IMG/VR virus record: IMGVR_UViG_3300022821_000042
Coordinates: 1-42,092 of that record
Direction: 5' to 3' (one strand)
Length of the DNA stretch: 42,092 nucleotides
From: a virus
Part shown: piece after piece, positions 7,727 to 16,656 of the stretch
How positions within the stretch are numbered: position 1 is the stretch's first letter
How the letters are laid out: the number at the start of each line of letters is the position of its first letter
The notes under the pieces: generated by a model
The model's input: only the letters and a program-made list of their open reading frames with translations
The model's database searches: none
Told to the model about the DNA's origin: nothing
Made by a program: the position numbers and the translations under genes

Positions 7727-9124
7727 ATGAAACCAACAATACGAACAAATAATTCAAATGTTGGTATAGAGGTTTTTATTCTGAATCCAGACTTAAAAAA
7801 CCTTGAATCAACATATCTAACAGCCGATGCGGCTGCTAGTGCATCGTCATTCACAGTACAACGTGGTACTGGATTTAGTGCTAATACATATATCGTTGCT
7901 GATTACAAAACAGAATACGCTGAATTGTTATTAGTTGGTGCATCTGCAGCCACAACACTATCTAGCATTTCACCATCTACTAGCTACGCTCATACACAAG
8001 ATACAGAAGTACGATTCATCCCATATAATATGGTAGAGATTTATACCTCATCTGATGATTCTACGTATTCGCTCTTGACAACAGTTGCTATTCAACCAGA
8101 CAAAGATAAAACAATATATCTTCATACAACTGGTACTGCCGCTACATACTACAAAATACGTTTCAAGAATAGTACGGACACGACATATTCCCCATACTCT
8201 GATTCATTACTTGGATCTGGGTTTGGTGACAATACTGTTTACTCAGTTAAGAAACGTGCATTAGGTAAAACAAACGAAAAGATTGGTAATGTTATTACCG
8301 ATGAATACCTCAATGACGAACTATGGGAAGCAAGGCGTATAGTACACGACTCATTAAAACGCTGGTCATTTAGACAAGAATTCCAATATGATCTTGGAAC
8401 AGTATCAGCAGGAGAACGTTCAGTCACAACTCCAACTAATCTACAAGATCGTAATACAACTAAAAACATTAGCGCAATACATATTGGTACTGAGGAGAAT
8501 ATGACAACCATGACAAAGCGTGAATGGGACGAGGAATATGAAGGAGTTGCAGTTACAACAGTAGCGACACAAACAGCATCCGGGGATACTACACTCGTAC
8601 TTGCAGACACCGCAGACCTTGAAGACAGTGGAACAGTTGCTATTTGGACATCTGGATCAAAGAACAGTATTACATACACATCAAAGGATGATGCTACTAA
8701 TACACTTTCTGGAGTACCAGCATCTGGGACTGGATCAATTGATGCAACTCACGTAGTTGGAACGAATACATGGCAAAATGGTAACTTTGGTTTACCACTT
8801 CAATTCACTGTATTTGAAAATACAATCTACTTTGATGTTGCAGTTGGCGAATCATATCATGGAGAAAACATTTGGATTGATTACTACAAAGCAGTAGTTG
8901 CAAACGATTCTGATGCAGATACATTCGATGAACCAATGTATGACTTTTATGTTAATTACCTCATCTACTCTATTCGAAAAGCTCGTAATCAAGGAGTGAG
9001 TTCTGACTCTGATCCTGATTATAAATTATTCAGTATAGGAATTGCACGTATGATGAAGAATGAAGTATCAAATCAAAAGATAAGACTCATACCACAATAT
9101 CCAAGATATAAACGAACAAAATAA
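7727..9124 (+). CDS. Virion protein, possible head-tail connector or tail adaptor
   Basis: The 465-residue protein has a beta-rich N-terminal half (about 1-155) and a mixed part containing ITDEYLNDELWEARRIVHDSLKRWSF (about 190-215), which resembles gp6/neck-type adaptor helices. A further beta domain follows, then a C-terminal helical segment around FYVNYLIYSIRKARNQG. Its last codons carry the 40-bp element repeated at 17920. The stop overlaps the start of the next gene (TAATG). The connector role is an inference from the helix pattern and gene order; a tail-fibre-base role is also possible. Confidence 0.6.
   Translation: MKPTIRTNNSNVGIEVFILNPDLKNLESTYLTADAAASASSFTVQRGTGFSANTYIVADYKTEYAELLLVGASAATTLSSISPSTSYAHTQDTEVRFIPYNMVEIYTSSDDSTYSLLTTVAIQPDKDKTIYLHTTGTAATYYKIRFKNSTDTTYSPYSDSLLGSGFGDNTVYSVKKRALGKTNEKIGNVITDEYLNDELWEARRIVHDSLKRWSFRQEFQYDLGTVSAGERSVTTPTNLQDRNTTKNISAIHIGTEENMTTMTKREWDEEYEGVAVTTVATQTASGDTTLVLADTADLEDSGTVAIWTSGSKNSITYTSKDDATNTLSGVPASGTGSIDATHVVGTNTWQNGNFGLPLQFTVFENTIYFDVAVGESYHGENIWIDYYKAVVANDSDADTFDEPMYDFYVNYLIYSIRKARNQGVSSDSDPDYKLFSIGIARMMKNEVSNQKIRLIPQYPRYKRTK
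9056..9095 (+). repeat. 40-bp perfect direct repeat, copy 1
   Basis: This segment is identical to 17920-17959 and is read in the same frame in both places (residues KNEVSNQKIRLIP). It lies near the 3' end of the connector-like gene. Identity over 40 bases within coding sequence 8.9 kb away is far beyond chance and points to a recent copy or recombination event. Confidence 0.95.
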
Positions 9125-10575
9125 TGTCAGAAGAATCATTACCAGTAATACCACTTAGAGACTTTGCATCAGGTGTTTACCGTTCTAAGGAAATATCAGA
9201 ATACATGCGTCCACTCAATTCAGTAGAATTAGGCATAAATTGTCACTTCGATTCAAAAGGAGCGATACGTGGTCGTCTAGGATACACAGCACTTGGAGAT
9301 CAAATAGTATCTGATAAAAACATACTTGGATTGTATGACTTTAGAGATGCAGGAGCCGGAACAAATAATCAAGCACTAGCAGTTGTATCTGATGGAACGA
9401 ACAATGACATTTATTACAACAATTCAGGTACATGGACTAAGACACTCGAAGACGATACGAAGGATCTAAAGACTCGGTTCGCAACATTCTCTGATTTAGT
9501 AATACGTGTTAATGGTACAGACAATGCTAAGTCATGGAACGGGAACCCAGCTACAGCTTGGGCCACAACAGGAGGAAACCTTGATATTGGAGATGCACCA
9601 GTTGGTCATTTAGTTGAAGTATACAAATCAAGACTTTATATAGGGAATAATACTGATCGTCTCTACTACTCATCCATACCAAACTCATCTGGAGTTGTTA
9701 CATGGACAGTAGCATCTGATTTTGTAGACATTAATCCGAATGATGGAGATAACTTTACCGCATTGAAACGATATGGATTAGAACTTCTTACATTCAAAAA
9801 GAATTATATCTACAGATGGCGTGGAGTTGAAGGAACAGATCCTGATCCATTAATCTCAATAGGAACATGGTCACAGGAAAGTGTTGTAGAAACAAAGATG
9901 GGTATTATGTATCACAACCCTAACGGCATATATGTATATGCAGGTGGGTACCCAAATGAAATATCACGACCAATATCTGATTTCATAGATAACGTATCCT
10001 CAAGTGAATATGGAAGTGTCGCTTCATGGGAAGACGGAGACCATGCTTACTTCTCAGTAGGTGATGTGACGCTTAGTGGCGTTACATTTACCAACGTAGT
10101 ATTGCGATACACAATCTCAAGTCAAGTATGGACTATATATTCAACAGCAGATCGAATGAGAATTGGAACACGATATATCAGCGGTACAACTGATTCACGA
10201 ATAGTAGGTGGATCTGATGGGTATGTTCATACATGGAACTCTGGGAATACAGACAACACCACAGGGATCTCGTATCAACTTGTAACTGGATATTACGAAG
10301 TTGGAGCAATAGCATCCGCCACATCAACAATTAATAAGTTAGCAACCATCGCATCAAAAGCTCAAGGAATGAAAATAGCATTCCAAGTAGATGATGAAGA
10401 ACGATGGCATCCAATAGGACAGATTAGAAAATACATTACAATCTTTGGAAGTAGTGATGTAAATATTAAAGGTCATAGAGTCCGATTCAAACTTCTAGGA
10501 GTCACATCAGCAGAACAATGGATATTCGAAGGGATAGAAATATTAAGAGGAGTTAGAAGCGGAGTAATTAAATAG
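9124..10575 (+). CDS. P22 gp10-like tail accessory / DNA stabilisation protein
   Basis: The 483-residue protein has repeated propeller-like strands: an N-terminal part with the usual ELGINCHFDSKGAIRGRLGY type segment (about residues 33-55), blades with the LVVRVNG, SRLYIGNN and LLTFKKNYIYRW pattern, then a C-terminal segment of paired strands. This is the layout of phage stabilisation/nozzle proteins, which close the portal channel of short-tailed phages. It overlaps the preceding stop by one base and precedes the fibre gene by one base. Assignment is by pattern and position. Confidence 0.7.
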   Translation: MSEESLPVIPLRDFASGVYRSKEISEYMRPLNSVELGINCHFDSKGAIRGRLGYTALGDQIVSDKNILGLYDFRDAGAGTNNQALAVVSDGTNNDIYYNNSGTWTKTLEDDTKDLKTRFATFSDLVIRVNGTDNAKSWNGNPATAWATTGGNLDIGDAPVGHLVEVYKSRLYIGNNTDRLYYSSIPNSSGVVTWTVASDFVDINPNDGDNFTALKRYGLELLTFKKNYIYRWRGVEGTDPDPLISIGTWSQESVVETKMGIMYHNPNGIYVYAGGYPNEISRPISDFIDNVSSSEYGSVASWEDGDHAYFSVGDVTLSGVTFTNVVLRYTISSQVWTIYSTADRMRIGTRYISGTTDSRIVGGSDGYVHTWNSGNTDNTTGISYQLVTGYYEVGAIASATSTINKLATIASKAQGMKIAFQVDDEERWHPIGQIRKYITIFGSSDVNIKGHRVRFKLLGVTSAEQWIFEGIEILRGVRSGVIK

Positions 10576-10576
10576 T

Positions 10577-13500
10577 ATGCCAACAATAGCCACAGAAGAA
10601 AATCCACTAGACAATCACTTACGAATTTTCGATCTCGGTTATGATAAAGGATTATATAGAGTAATAGTCGAAGGAGAAGAGGGTGACGGTAAAACTTTGT
10701 TTACATCAAAGTCTCATTTTAACTTTGTACCACAACTAGGTGGTGAAACAACTCCTTCTATTGGCAGTACGAGTCAAGGTGGTGGAGAAGCTGGTGGCGG
10801 TACACAAATCTTTACTGGTGAACTTGTCGGTGGCCAATTACACGTTCCATCTAAAAATGGTGAAGCAAACTCATTCCACGTTAGTCAATCAGGTAGTGCA
10901 TATTGGGGAGCTGAATTTAGTGACATACTTTCAAGTGAGGATAATGCAAACGCTTATATTCTAAAAACGGGTGTAGTTAAATTTATATCTGGTACGATTG
11001 CCGGGTTCACACTAGCGTCATCTACAATGACAGCAACTAATTTCATATTAGATGCTACAAACCAGAAAATCGTCCTAGGAACAGGAAATGACATATTTAC
11101 GGCAGATGCATCAGATGCGACGTATAGACTCGCCATAGGGCATGCTACGTACGCCTCAGCGCCTTTTAGAGTAGGTAAGGATGGTACATTCACTGCTACA
11201 TCAGCAACAATCACCGGATCTATCACAGCTACATCTGGTGCTATCGGAGGATGGATAGTAACATCAGATGCTATAAAAGACGCAGCAGGTCTTGTTGGTA
11301 TGTTGAGTACGGTTACCGGTGGAGACGATATACGATTCTTCGCTGGACATGCTACCCCTGCAAGTGCGCCATTCAATGTAACTGAGGCAGGTGTGATTAC
11401 CGCATCAAGCGGTACGATAGGTGGTTGGGCATTAAGCACTACAAATCTATCTAATGGAAACATGGACATTGATTCTGCCACTGGAATAAACTTTAACGCT
11501 TTATTTACAGTTGACCAATTTGGGGCTTTAACAGCTCAATCAGGGACAATAGGTGGGACTACAATTACAGCTACCGAATTATATGGTGGCATTATTAAAA
11601 CATCAGCGACAGTAGACATAGGAAACAATGGAGTAATAATGGACTCTGCTGGACTAAGAGGTTATGATACAGCGTTAGGTGAAGTATTTAATATTCCTAC
11701 AGATGGTTCCGCACCAACATTTTCAAGTGGAATAATAAACAAAACAATCTTCAATGTAGACGTAGATGGAATCATACAAACCTCAGAAACTGTTGGCGAT
11801 GGTAGTGGTGATAGTGCTGGTATTATAATTAATGCTTCTGGTATATTTGGATGTGAAGCTAATCAATTAGCAGCCGCAGCAAATGTTCGTATCTTAGTTG
11901 ATGGGACAATGAGTCTCACGACGTCAGAAACAGATGCTATTACGATTGGTCAAGGTGGTAACATAAAATTACAATATGGTGGTGATATAATCTTCCAATC
12001 TATTCCAAAACCAATAGCATGTACCGCAGCACTAGCTGGCGTGGCTGGTAATATAGACGTTGGAGACCATTATTATAAAGTTACCTTTGTAAATGACTAT
12101 GGGGAAACAGATATAGGGGCAACGTCAAACTTAGTAACAACTGTTGGTGGTAATCAACAAGTTGATTTAACAAATATTCCAGTATCAACTGTTGGGGATG
12201 TAATAGAGAGAAAAATATATAGGACCAAAGCCTCTAGTCCATCTTATTATTATCTTTTAACAACAATATTAGACAATTCAACTACAACCTATCCAGATAA
12301 TACAGCAGACGCTGGCTTAACTGGTGGAAACGCAATTTATAGAGAAAATACCACATTTGGGAGAATTCTTATAAACGATGGTGAGTATGATTTTCCTGCA
12401 ATGTTTATTGGCATAGGGAATGTTTTCCTTGGATTAAACTCTGGAGAGAATATTACAACAACAAGTTATAATGTTGGTGTTGGTGGTCATTCATTAGCGA
12501 CACTAACCTCTGGTCAGGACAATACAGCTATTGGTTACGGGACTTTATTTAATGCAGAGACAGCAGATTATAATACAGCTGTTGGTAAACAGGCGATTGC
12601 ATCATTAACAACTGGATATGGTAATATCGGGATTGGACGTGAAGTAATGTACAACACGGTGGCTGGTATTGGTAACTCAGTGATTGGAGAAAGAGCTATG
12701 TTTGGAGGTAATAGTAACTCATCTAATTATAATTCTATTCTTGGGTATAGAGCTGCATGGAGCTTAGACGGTGGTGGTAATAATACTATAATTGGGAGAA
12801 GTTCAGGTTCGTTACTATCTACTGGTTCTGAAAATATACTAATTGGTACTGACGCTGGAGATGCCTTGACTACTGAAGATGGCAATATATTTATAGGGTA
12901 TCAAGCTGGATCCGCTGCAACAGCATCAAACAAACTTTACATAGAAAATTCTAATTCAGCTACACCACTTATATACGGTGAATTTGATAATGACTTAGTA
13001 ACAATAAACGGAACACTTAATCTAGGTGGCTCTAACAACGAACTACGCTTCTACGAAGGAGCAAACTACGTAGGATTTGAAGCACCAGCACTTACAGCAA
13101 ATCAGATATGGGTTCTGCCAAGTGCTGATACTGGGACTGCTGGTTCACCGTTATATTCAGATGCTGCTGGTAATTTAGGATTTGGTGGCGCAGGAGAAGG
13201 TATTGATATATCAGCTGCAGGTGTTATCTCTGGAGAAGACGCTACAACAAGTAATAAAGGTATATCTTCTTTTGATGAAGATTCATTTACTGTAACAAGT
13301 GGAGATGTTAAACCACAGTTTATAGGCTTCAGAGCATACCTTTCGAGTAATACTTCTTACGGAGATAGTTCAACAATAGTATTTAATGCAGAAGAATTTG
13401 ATGATGGTAGTAACTATGCAACTGGTACTGGTAAATTTACCGCACCAGTTTCTGGTAAATATAGATTTACTTGCCAACTTTGGATAACAACAACAATAGC

Positions 13501-13729
13501 AAATATAAGATATGGTATCAACTTCCTTCATGAAGGAACTGTTATACGAAAATATAGAAGGGAAGCAGCGTCTACTGGTGGTCAAGCATTTCAATCAACA
13601 ACTTTGGTTAAACTTGACGCTGGTGATGACTTCTGGGTAACAAACTATGAAGCAGGTGCTGGAAGCCCAACGTACGAAGGTGATACAGACCTTACTTGGT
13701 TTGAGGGAGAATTAATAGCTAAAGACTAA
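10577..13729 (+). CDS. Tail fibre/spike with C-terminal C1q-like domain
   Basis: The 1,050-residue protein has a virion-binding N-terminus, Gly-rich linker (about 55-75), repeats ending in SGTIGGW or SGAIGGW (about 140-330), and an FN3-like module (about 476-590, with HYYKVTFVNDYGETDIG). Left-handed-roll repeats of the GNIGIGREVM type follow (about 615-790), as in trimeric adhesin heads. Residues about 915-1050 (GFRAYLSS, FDDGSNYATGTGKFTAP, SGKYRFTCQL) match the C1q fold, a trimeric jelly-roll found at the tips of bacterial and phage fibres. Receptor binding is the likely job; no depolymerase active site is evident. Confidence 0.8.
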   Translation: MPTIATEENPLDNHLRIFDLGYDKGLYRVIVEGEEGDGKTLFTSKSHFNFVPQLGGETTPSIGSTSQGGGEAGGGTQIFTGELVGGQLHVPSKNGEANSFHVSQSGSAYWGAEFSDILSSEDNANAYILKTGVVKFISGTIAGFTLASSTMTATNFILDATNQKIVLGTGNDIFTADASDATYRLAIGHATYASAPFRVGKDGTFTATSATITGSITATSGAIGGWIVTSDAIKDAAGLVGMLSTVTGGDDIRFFAGHATPASAPFNVTEAGVITASSGTIGGWALSTTNLSNGNMDIDSATGINFNALFTVDQFGALTAQSGTIGGTTITATELYGGIIKTSATVDIGNNGVIMDSAGLRGYDTALGEVFNIPTDGSAPTFSSGIINKTIFNVDVDGIIQTSETVGDGSGDSAGIIINASGIFGCEANQLAAAANVRILVDGTMSLTTSETDAITIGQGGNIKLQYGGDIIFQSIPKPIACTAALAGVAGNIDVGDHYYKVTFVNDYGETDIGATSNLVTTVGGNQQVDLTNIPVSTVGDVIERKIYRTKASSPSYYYLLTTILDNSTTTYPDNTADAGLTGGNAIYRENTTFGRILINDGEYDFPAMFIGIGNVFLGLNSGENITTTSYNVGVGGHSLATLTSGQDNTAIGYGTLFNAETADYNTAVGKQAIASLTTGYGNIGIGREVMYNTVAGIGNSVIGERAMFGGNSNSSNYNSILGYRAAWSLDGGGNNTIIGRSSGSLLSTGSENILIGTDAGDALTTEDGNIFIGYQAGSAATASNKLYIENSNSATPLIYGEFDNDLVTINGTLNLGGSNNELRFYEGANYVGFEAPALTANQIWVLPSADTGTAGSPLYSDAAGNLGFGGAGEGIDISAAGVISGEDATTSNKGISSFDEDSFTVTSGDVKPQFIGFRAYLSSNTSYGDSSTIVFNAEEFDDGSNYATGTGKFTAPVSGKYRFTCQLWITTTIANIRYGINFLHEGTVIRKYRREAASTGGQAFQSTTLVKLDAGDDFWVTNYEAGAGSPTYEGDTDLTWFEGELIAKD

Positions 13730-13751
13730 ACGAAAATCTAATCAAATAATT

Positions 13752-14021
13752 ATGGAAAACGGAGACAAAATAAAAATACACGAAAGAGTGACTACCCTCG
13801 AGGCAGATAATAAATACACTAAAGAGACTGTTAGTTACATTAAAAAACGTGTAGAGAATCATTTACCACATCAGATTGAAGAAGTGAAAAAAGAGGTAAG
13901 TGATCTAAGGGAATCTATTGTTGATTTTATGCTTTCAAATAAGAAGCAATATATTAGTATTCTTGTTTCAATAATTCTACTTCTTATAGCCGCAATAGTT
14001 GGACTTATAAAATTTATATAA
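13752..14021 (+). CDS. XhlA-like coiled-coil membrane protein, probable lysis accessory
   Basis: The 89-residue protein begins with a long charged coiled coil (about residues 8-65) and ends with one strong transmembrane helix (ISILVSIILLLIAAIVGLI, about 68-86). This is the topology of haemolysin XhlA-type proteins that help holins and endolysins. It sits just after the fibre gene, a common site for such genes, although the M23 endolysin is 9 kb further on. An alternative is a membrane-anchored ejection factor. No SD is present. Confidence 0.65.
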   Translation: MENGDKIKIHERVTTLEADNKYTKETVSYIKKRVENHLPHQIEEVKKEVSDLRESIVDFMLSNKKQYISILVSIILLLIAAIVGLIKFI

Positions 14022-14038
14022 TAAATAACAAATAATAT

Positions 14039-15172
14039 ATGGCAACACAATCAGATAATAATTATCAACTACCAAAGAATGAAACATCTCGAAAAATAAT
14101 CGATGGTTATTATCGAGCATACTTTGGTCGTACACCATCTCTTCCAGAGCAAGAGATGTGGTATGGGAAAGGAACACGTGAATTAGAACGTGCTCTTCTA
14201 AAGAACACTCAAAATATATATGGAGCAGGTAAGGGTTCAAGAGTAACTATAGTTGATCCAAGAGCAGGTACGGTTAAAACAACCTTTAGTGTAAAACCAG
14301 TGCTTACAAAACCAGCATCTAGCCCTAGTGGTACAAGTGTTACGATGAAAGCTCCACCTAAACCAATTATTCCTAGAGCTGTAGCACCTGCACCAATTAA
14401 TACATCTGACTTAAAGCATATTGGAGATCAAAGGAAGCAAGATGCTATGAGGAATTTGAGTTACGCATGGGAAGATGGTGTTGGATATGTATTAAGAAAA
14501 CCCGGTCGTGTAGATATTCCCGGGCCACTCAATGAAATATTAGACCAACTTGAAATTCAACTTGATGGCATTATCGCAAAGGGAGAACAACCACTACCTG
14601 ATATTGAAATAACTCCAGAGATAGCTGCTGGATTCTTAGAGCAAGCTAAAATAGAAATGGATCCCTACTATCAACGTATAACAGATGATGCTATTACAGA
14701 TCTTAAAACTAATTTTTCTCGTAATCTAAAACTACAAGAACAACAAGAAGCAGATTATACTAGAGGAGTAGAAGATACGTATGATGAAATCGCTGCAGGA
14801 TCTGCTGAACGTGGATTAACATTTTCTGGTAGACGACAAGAATCAGAACGTAAATTAGCAGAACAAGCAAATCGTGACGTAGGTCGATCACGAGATTCTT
14901 TACGATTTGGTATGGGTGAATCTGTATTAGCAGGTGAAAGATTCTTAGGAAGTGAAGCACTTGGACAAGGACTTGGTGCATCACAAGGATTAGCACGCCC
15001 AACATTTATAGCTGGTCAAAGAGAAGCAGAGTTTGGTGAAGAACAACCACTATATTCACTATCTGATGGTATTGAAGGAAGCTTAGAGCGTAGTAAGTTA
15101 GTGTCAGAAAAACAAAGAGCTAGCGAACTTGAAACTGCCTATAGAGCAAAAAGGTCTTTACTTTTACAATAA
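14039..15172 (+). CDS. Internal virion protein candidate
   Basis: The 377-residue protein has an N-terminal helical segment, SRKIIDGYYRAYFGRTPSLPEQEMWYGKG (about 18-46), a Pro/Ala-rich linker (about 80-125), and a long Gln/Glu/Arg-rich helical C-terminal half (about 190-377). It is the first of three adjacent helical, low-complexity virion-type genes and is likely ejected with DNA or packed under the portal, as in short-tailed phages. The function is inferred from composition and order; I do not recognise a named family. Confidence 0.6.
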   Translation: MATQSDNNYQLPKNETSRKIIDGYYRAYFGRTPSLPEQEMWYGKGTRELERALLKNTQNIYGAGKGSRVTIVDPRAGTVKTTFSVKPVLTKPASSPSGTSVTMKAPPKPIIPRAVAPAPINTSDLKHIGDQRKQDAMRNLSYAWEDGVGYVLRKPGRVDIPGPLNEILDQLEIQLDGIIAKGEQPLPDIEITPEIAAGFLEQAKIEMDPYYQRITDDAITDLKTNFSRNLKLQEQQEADYTRGVEDTYDEIAAGSAERGLTFSGRRQESERKLAEQANRDVGRSRDSLRFGMGESVLAGERFLGSEALGQGLGASQGLARPTFIAGQREAEFGEEQPLYSLSDGIEGSLERSKLVSEKQRASELETAYRAKRSLLLQ

Positions 15173-15191
15173 AATTAACTATAATAAACAT

Positions 15192-16655
15192 ATGATTAAT
15201 ACAAAACTCGCTACCCTCATTAATCCTACGACTGGTCAAAAGGAGGTTGTATTATCAGGGTCAAGACAAGCATCACAATTATTTGGTGAGGGGTTTTTCC
15301 TTATGGGCGCGAATGAACGTGCTATAGGATACGAAGGAGCACCACCAACTACTCCAATAGCTGCTCGTCCAGAGTCCCAACAATCAAGATCAACCTCACA
15401 ATTATTTGGAGGACTTACTCCTCCACCACCTGTACCTGAAGCTCCATCACAAGAGGGCTTTGGTCAATTTAATACTGCATTAATGGACGTACTTAAAACG
15501 TATCAAGGATTAAATCCAGCAAGTCTTCAGACTAGAAAGAATGCATTACTAAAAGCACAGTTTGATCGAGTTAGTGAAATTACTCCAGAAGAATTACGAT
15601 CATTATCTCCACAAGAACAATCAGCATTAAGAAGCGCTGATGCATCAGCAATTACTCCAGAGATTGAAGGTATTAATGAACAGATCACAAGTTATCAAGG
15701 ACAGATTCAAAACTTTGGTAATGTACTATCAATGGCATCTACTGTTGGTGAGAATATGAGAAGTCAAGAGATACAAGAATTTCAATTAAAGTCAGATGTT
15801 GAATCACGTAACTATCAACGACAACAAGACTTCCAAGTTGGAATACAGAACCAAGTCTTTAATATGTTCTCTACCTTTGGCCCAATGGCTTTAGAAGGAA
15901 CATCACCTGAACAAATTGCTCAACTTGAACAAGTAGCTGGTATGCCTACTGGATTGATTAGTAACGGTATGGCCGCATTACAACGTGCTGAAGAGAAAGC
16001 TGCTAATAACGCTGAGATGGAAGTATTACGCCAACTAGCATTTAGCCCAGAAGCATTAGAGTCAGGACAAGCACCTGAGTTATTCTTAAAGGCATTCCCA
16101 GAACTAAAATCAACATGGGAGGCTATGAGTCGTGTTGCACGTGAAAGATACGATCAAGAACGTGGTCTAAAAGCAGCACAAACAGCATCAGCTAATAGAG
16201 CGAATCAACCATCGGGTGATTATGAAGATGAATTTACATTTAGTACATCTAATATCAATACATTACTAGGTGCAGGGTTTTTACAAACTGATATACAAAA
16301 CTTTGAAACAAATATTCAAAATGGTAATACAGTTGATGATATTGTTGGTGCAACAGATCTTTCAGATCAACAGAAGAACGCATTGTATAGTACATTCGGT
16401 AGAGACTTAACCGAAGAAGCAGATACTGAAACAGAAAATAGACAGTTCCTGAGTGCAGATTACTTTGTAAATACATATGGTGAGACACTTAAAAAAGCAG
16501 CACAAGACGCTGGATATATGAAGGGTGGCTTCTTAGGCATAGGAGATAAAGTAGATGTAACGAAGTATGCTGAAGAAACCTATATGGCAAGAGTTAGGGA
16601 AATGCGTAATGCTGGGTATAAAGATCGTGAGATTCTAAAAGAATTACAATCATAA
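15192..16655 (+). CDS. Internal virion protein candidate
   Basis: The start is set at the ATG at 15192. An earlier in-frame ATG would overlap the previous gene by over 40 bases and has no support. The 487-residue protein has a short beta N-terminus with LINPTTGQKEVV, a Pro-rich linker (about 45-85), and long Gln/Glu/Ala-rich helices (about 90-340) typical of ejection proteins. The C-terminal part (about 350-487) is more globular. It is one base upstream of the giant polyvalent gene, so the two are surely cotranscribed. Confidence 0.6.
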   Translation: MINTKLATLINPTTGQKEVVLSGSRQASQLFGEGFFLMGANERAIGYEGAPPTTPIAARPESQQSRSTSQLFGGLTPPPPVPEAPSQEGFGQFNTALMDVLKTYQGLNPASLQTRKNALLKAQFDRVSEITPEELRSLSPQEQSALRSADASAITPEIEGINEQITSYQGQIQNFGNVLSMASTVGENMRSQEIQEFQLKSDVESRNYQRQQDFQVGIQNQVFNMFSTFGPMALEGTSPEQIAQLEQVAGMPTGLISNGMAALQRAEEKAANNAEMEVLRQLAFSPEALESGQAPELFLKAFPELKSTWEAMSRVARERYDQERGLKAAQTASANRANQPSGDYEDEFTFSTSNINTLLGAGFLQTDIQNFETNIQNGNTVDDIVGATDLSDQQKNALYSTFGRDLTEEADTETENRQFLSADYFVNTYGETLKKAAQDAGYMKGGFLGIGDKVDVTKYAEETYMARVREMRNAGYKDREILKELQS

Positions 16656-16656
16656 T

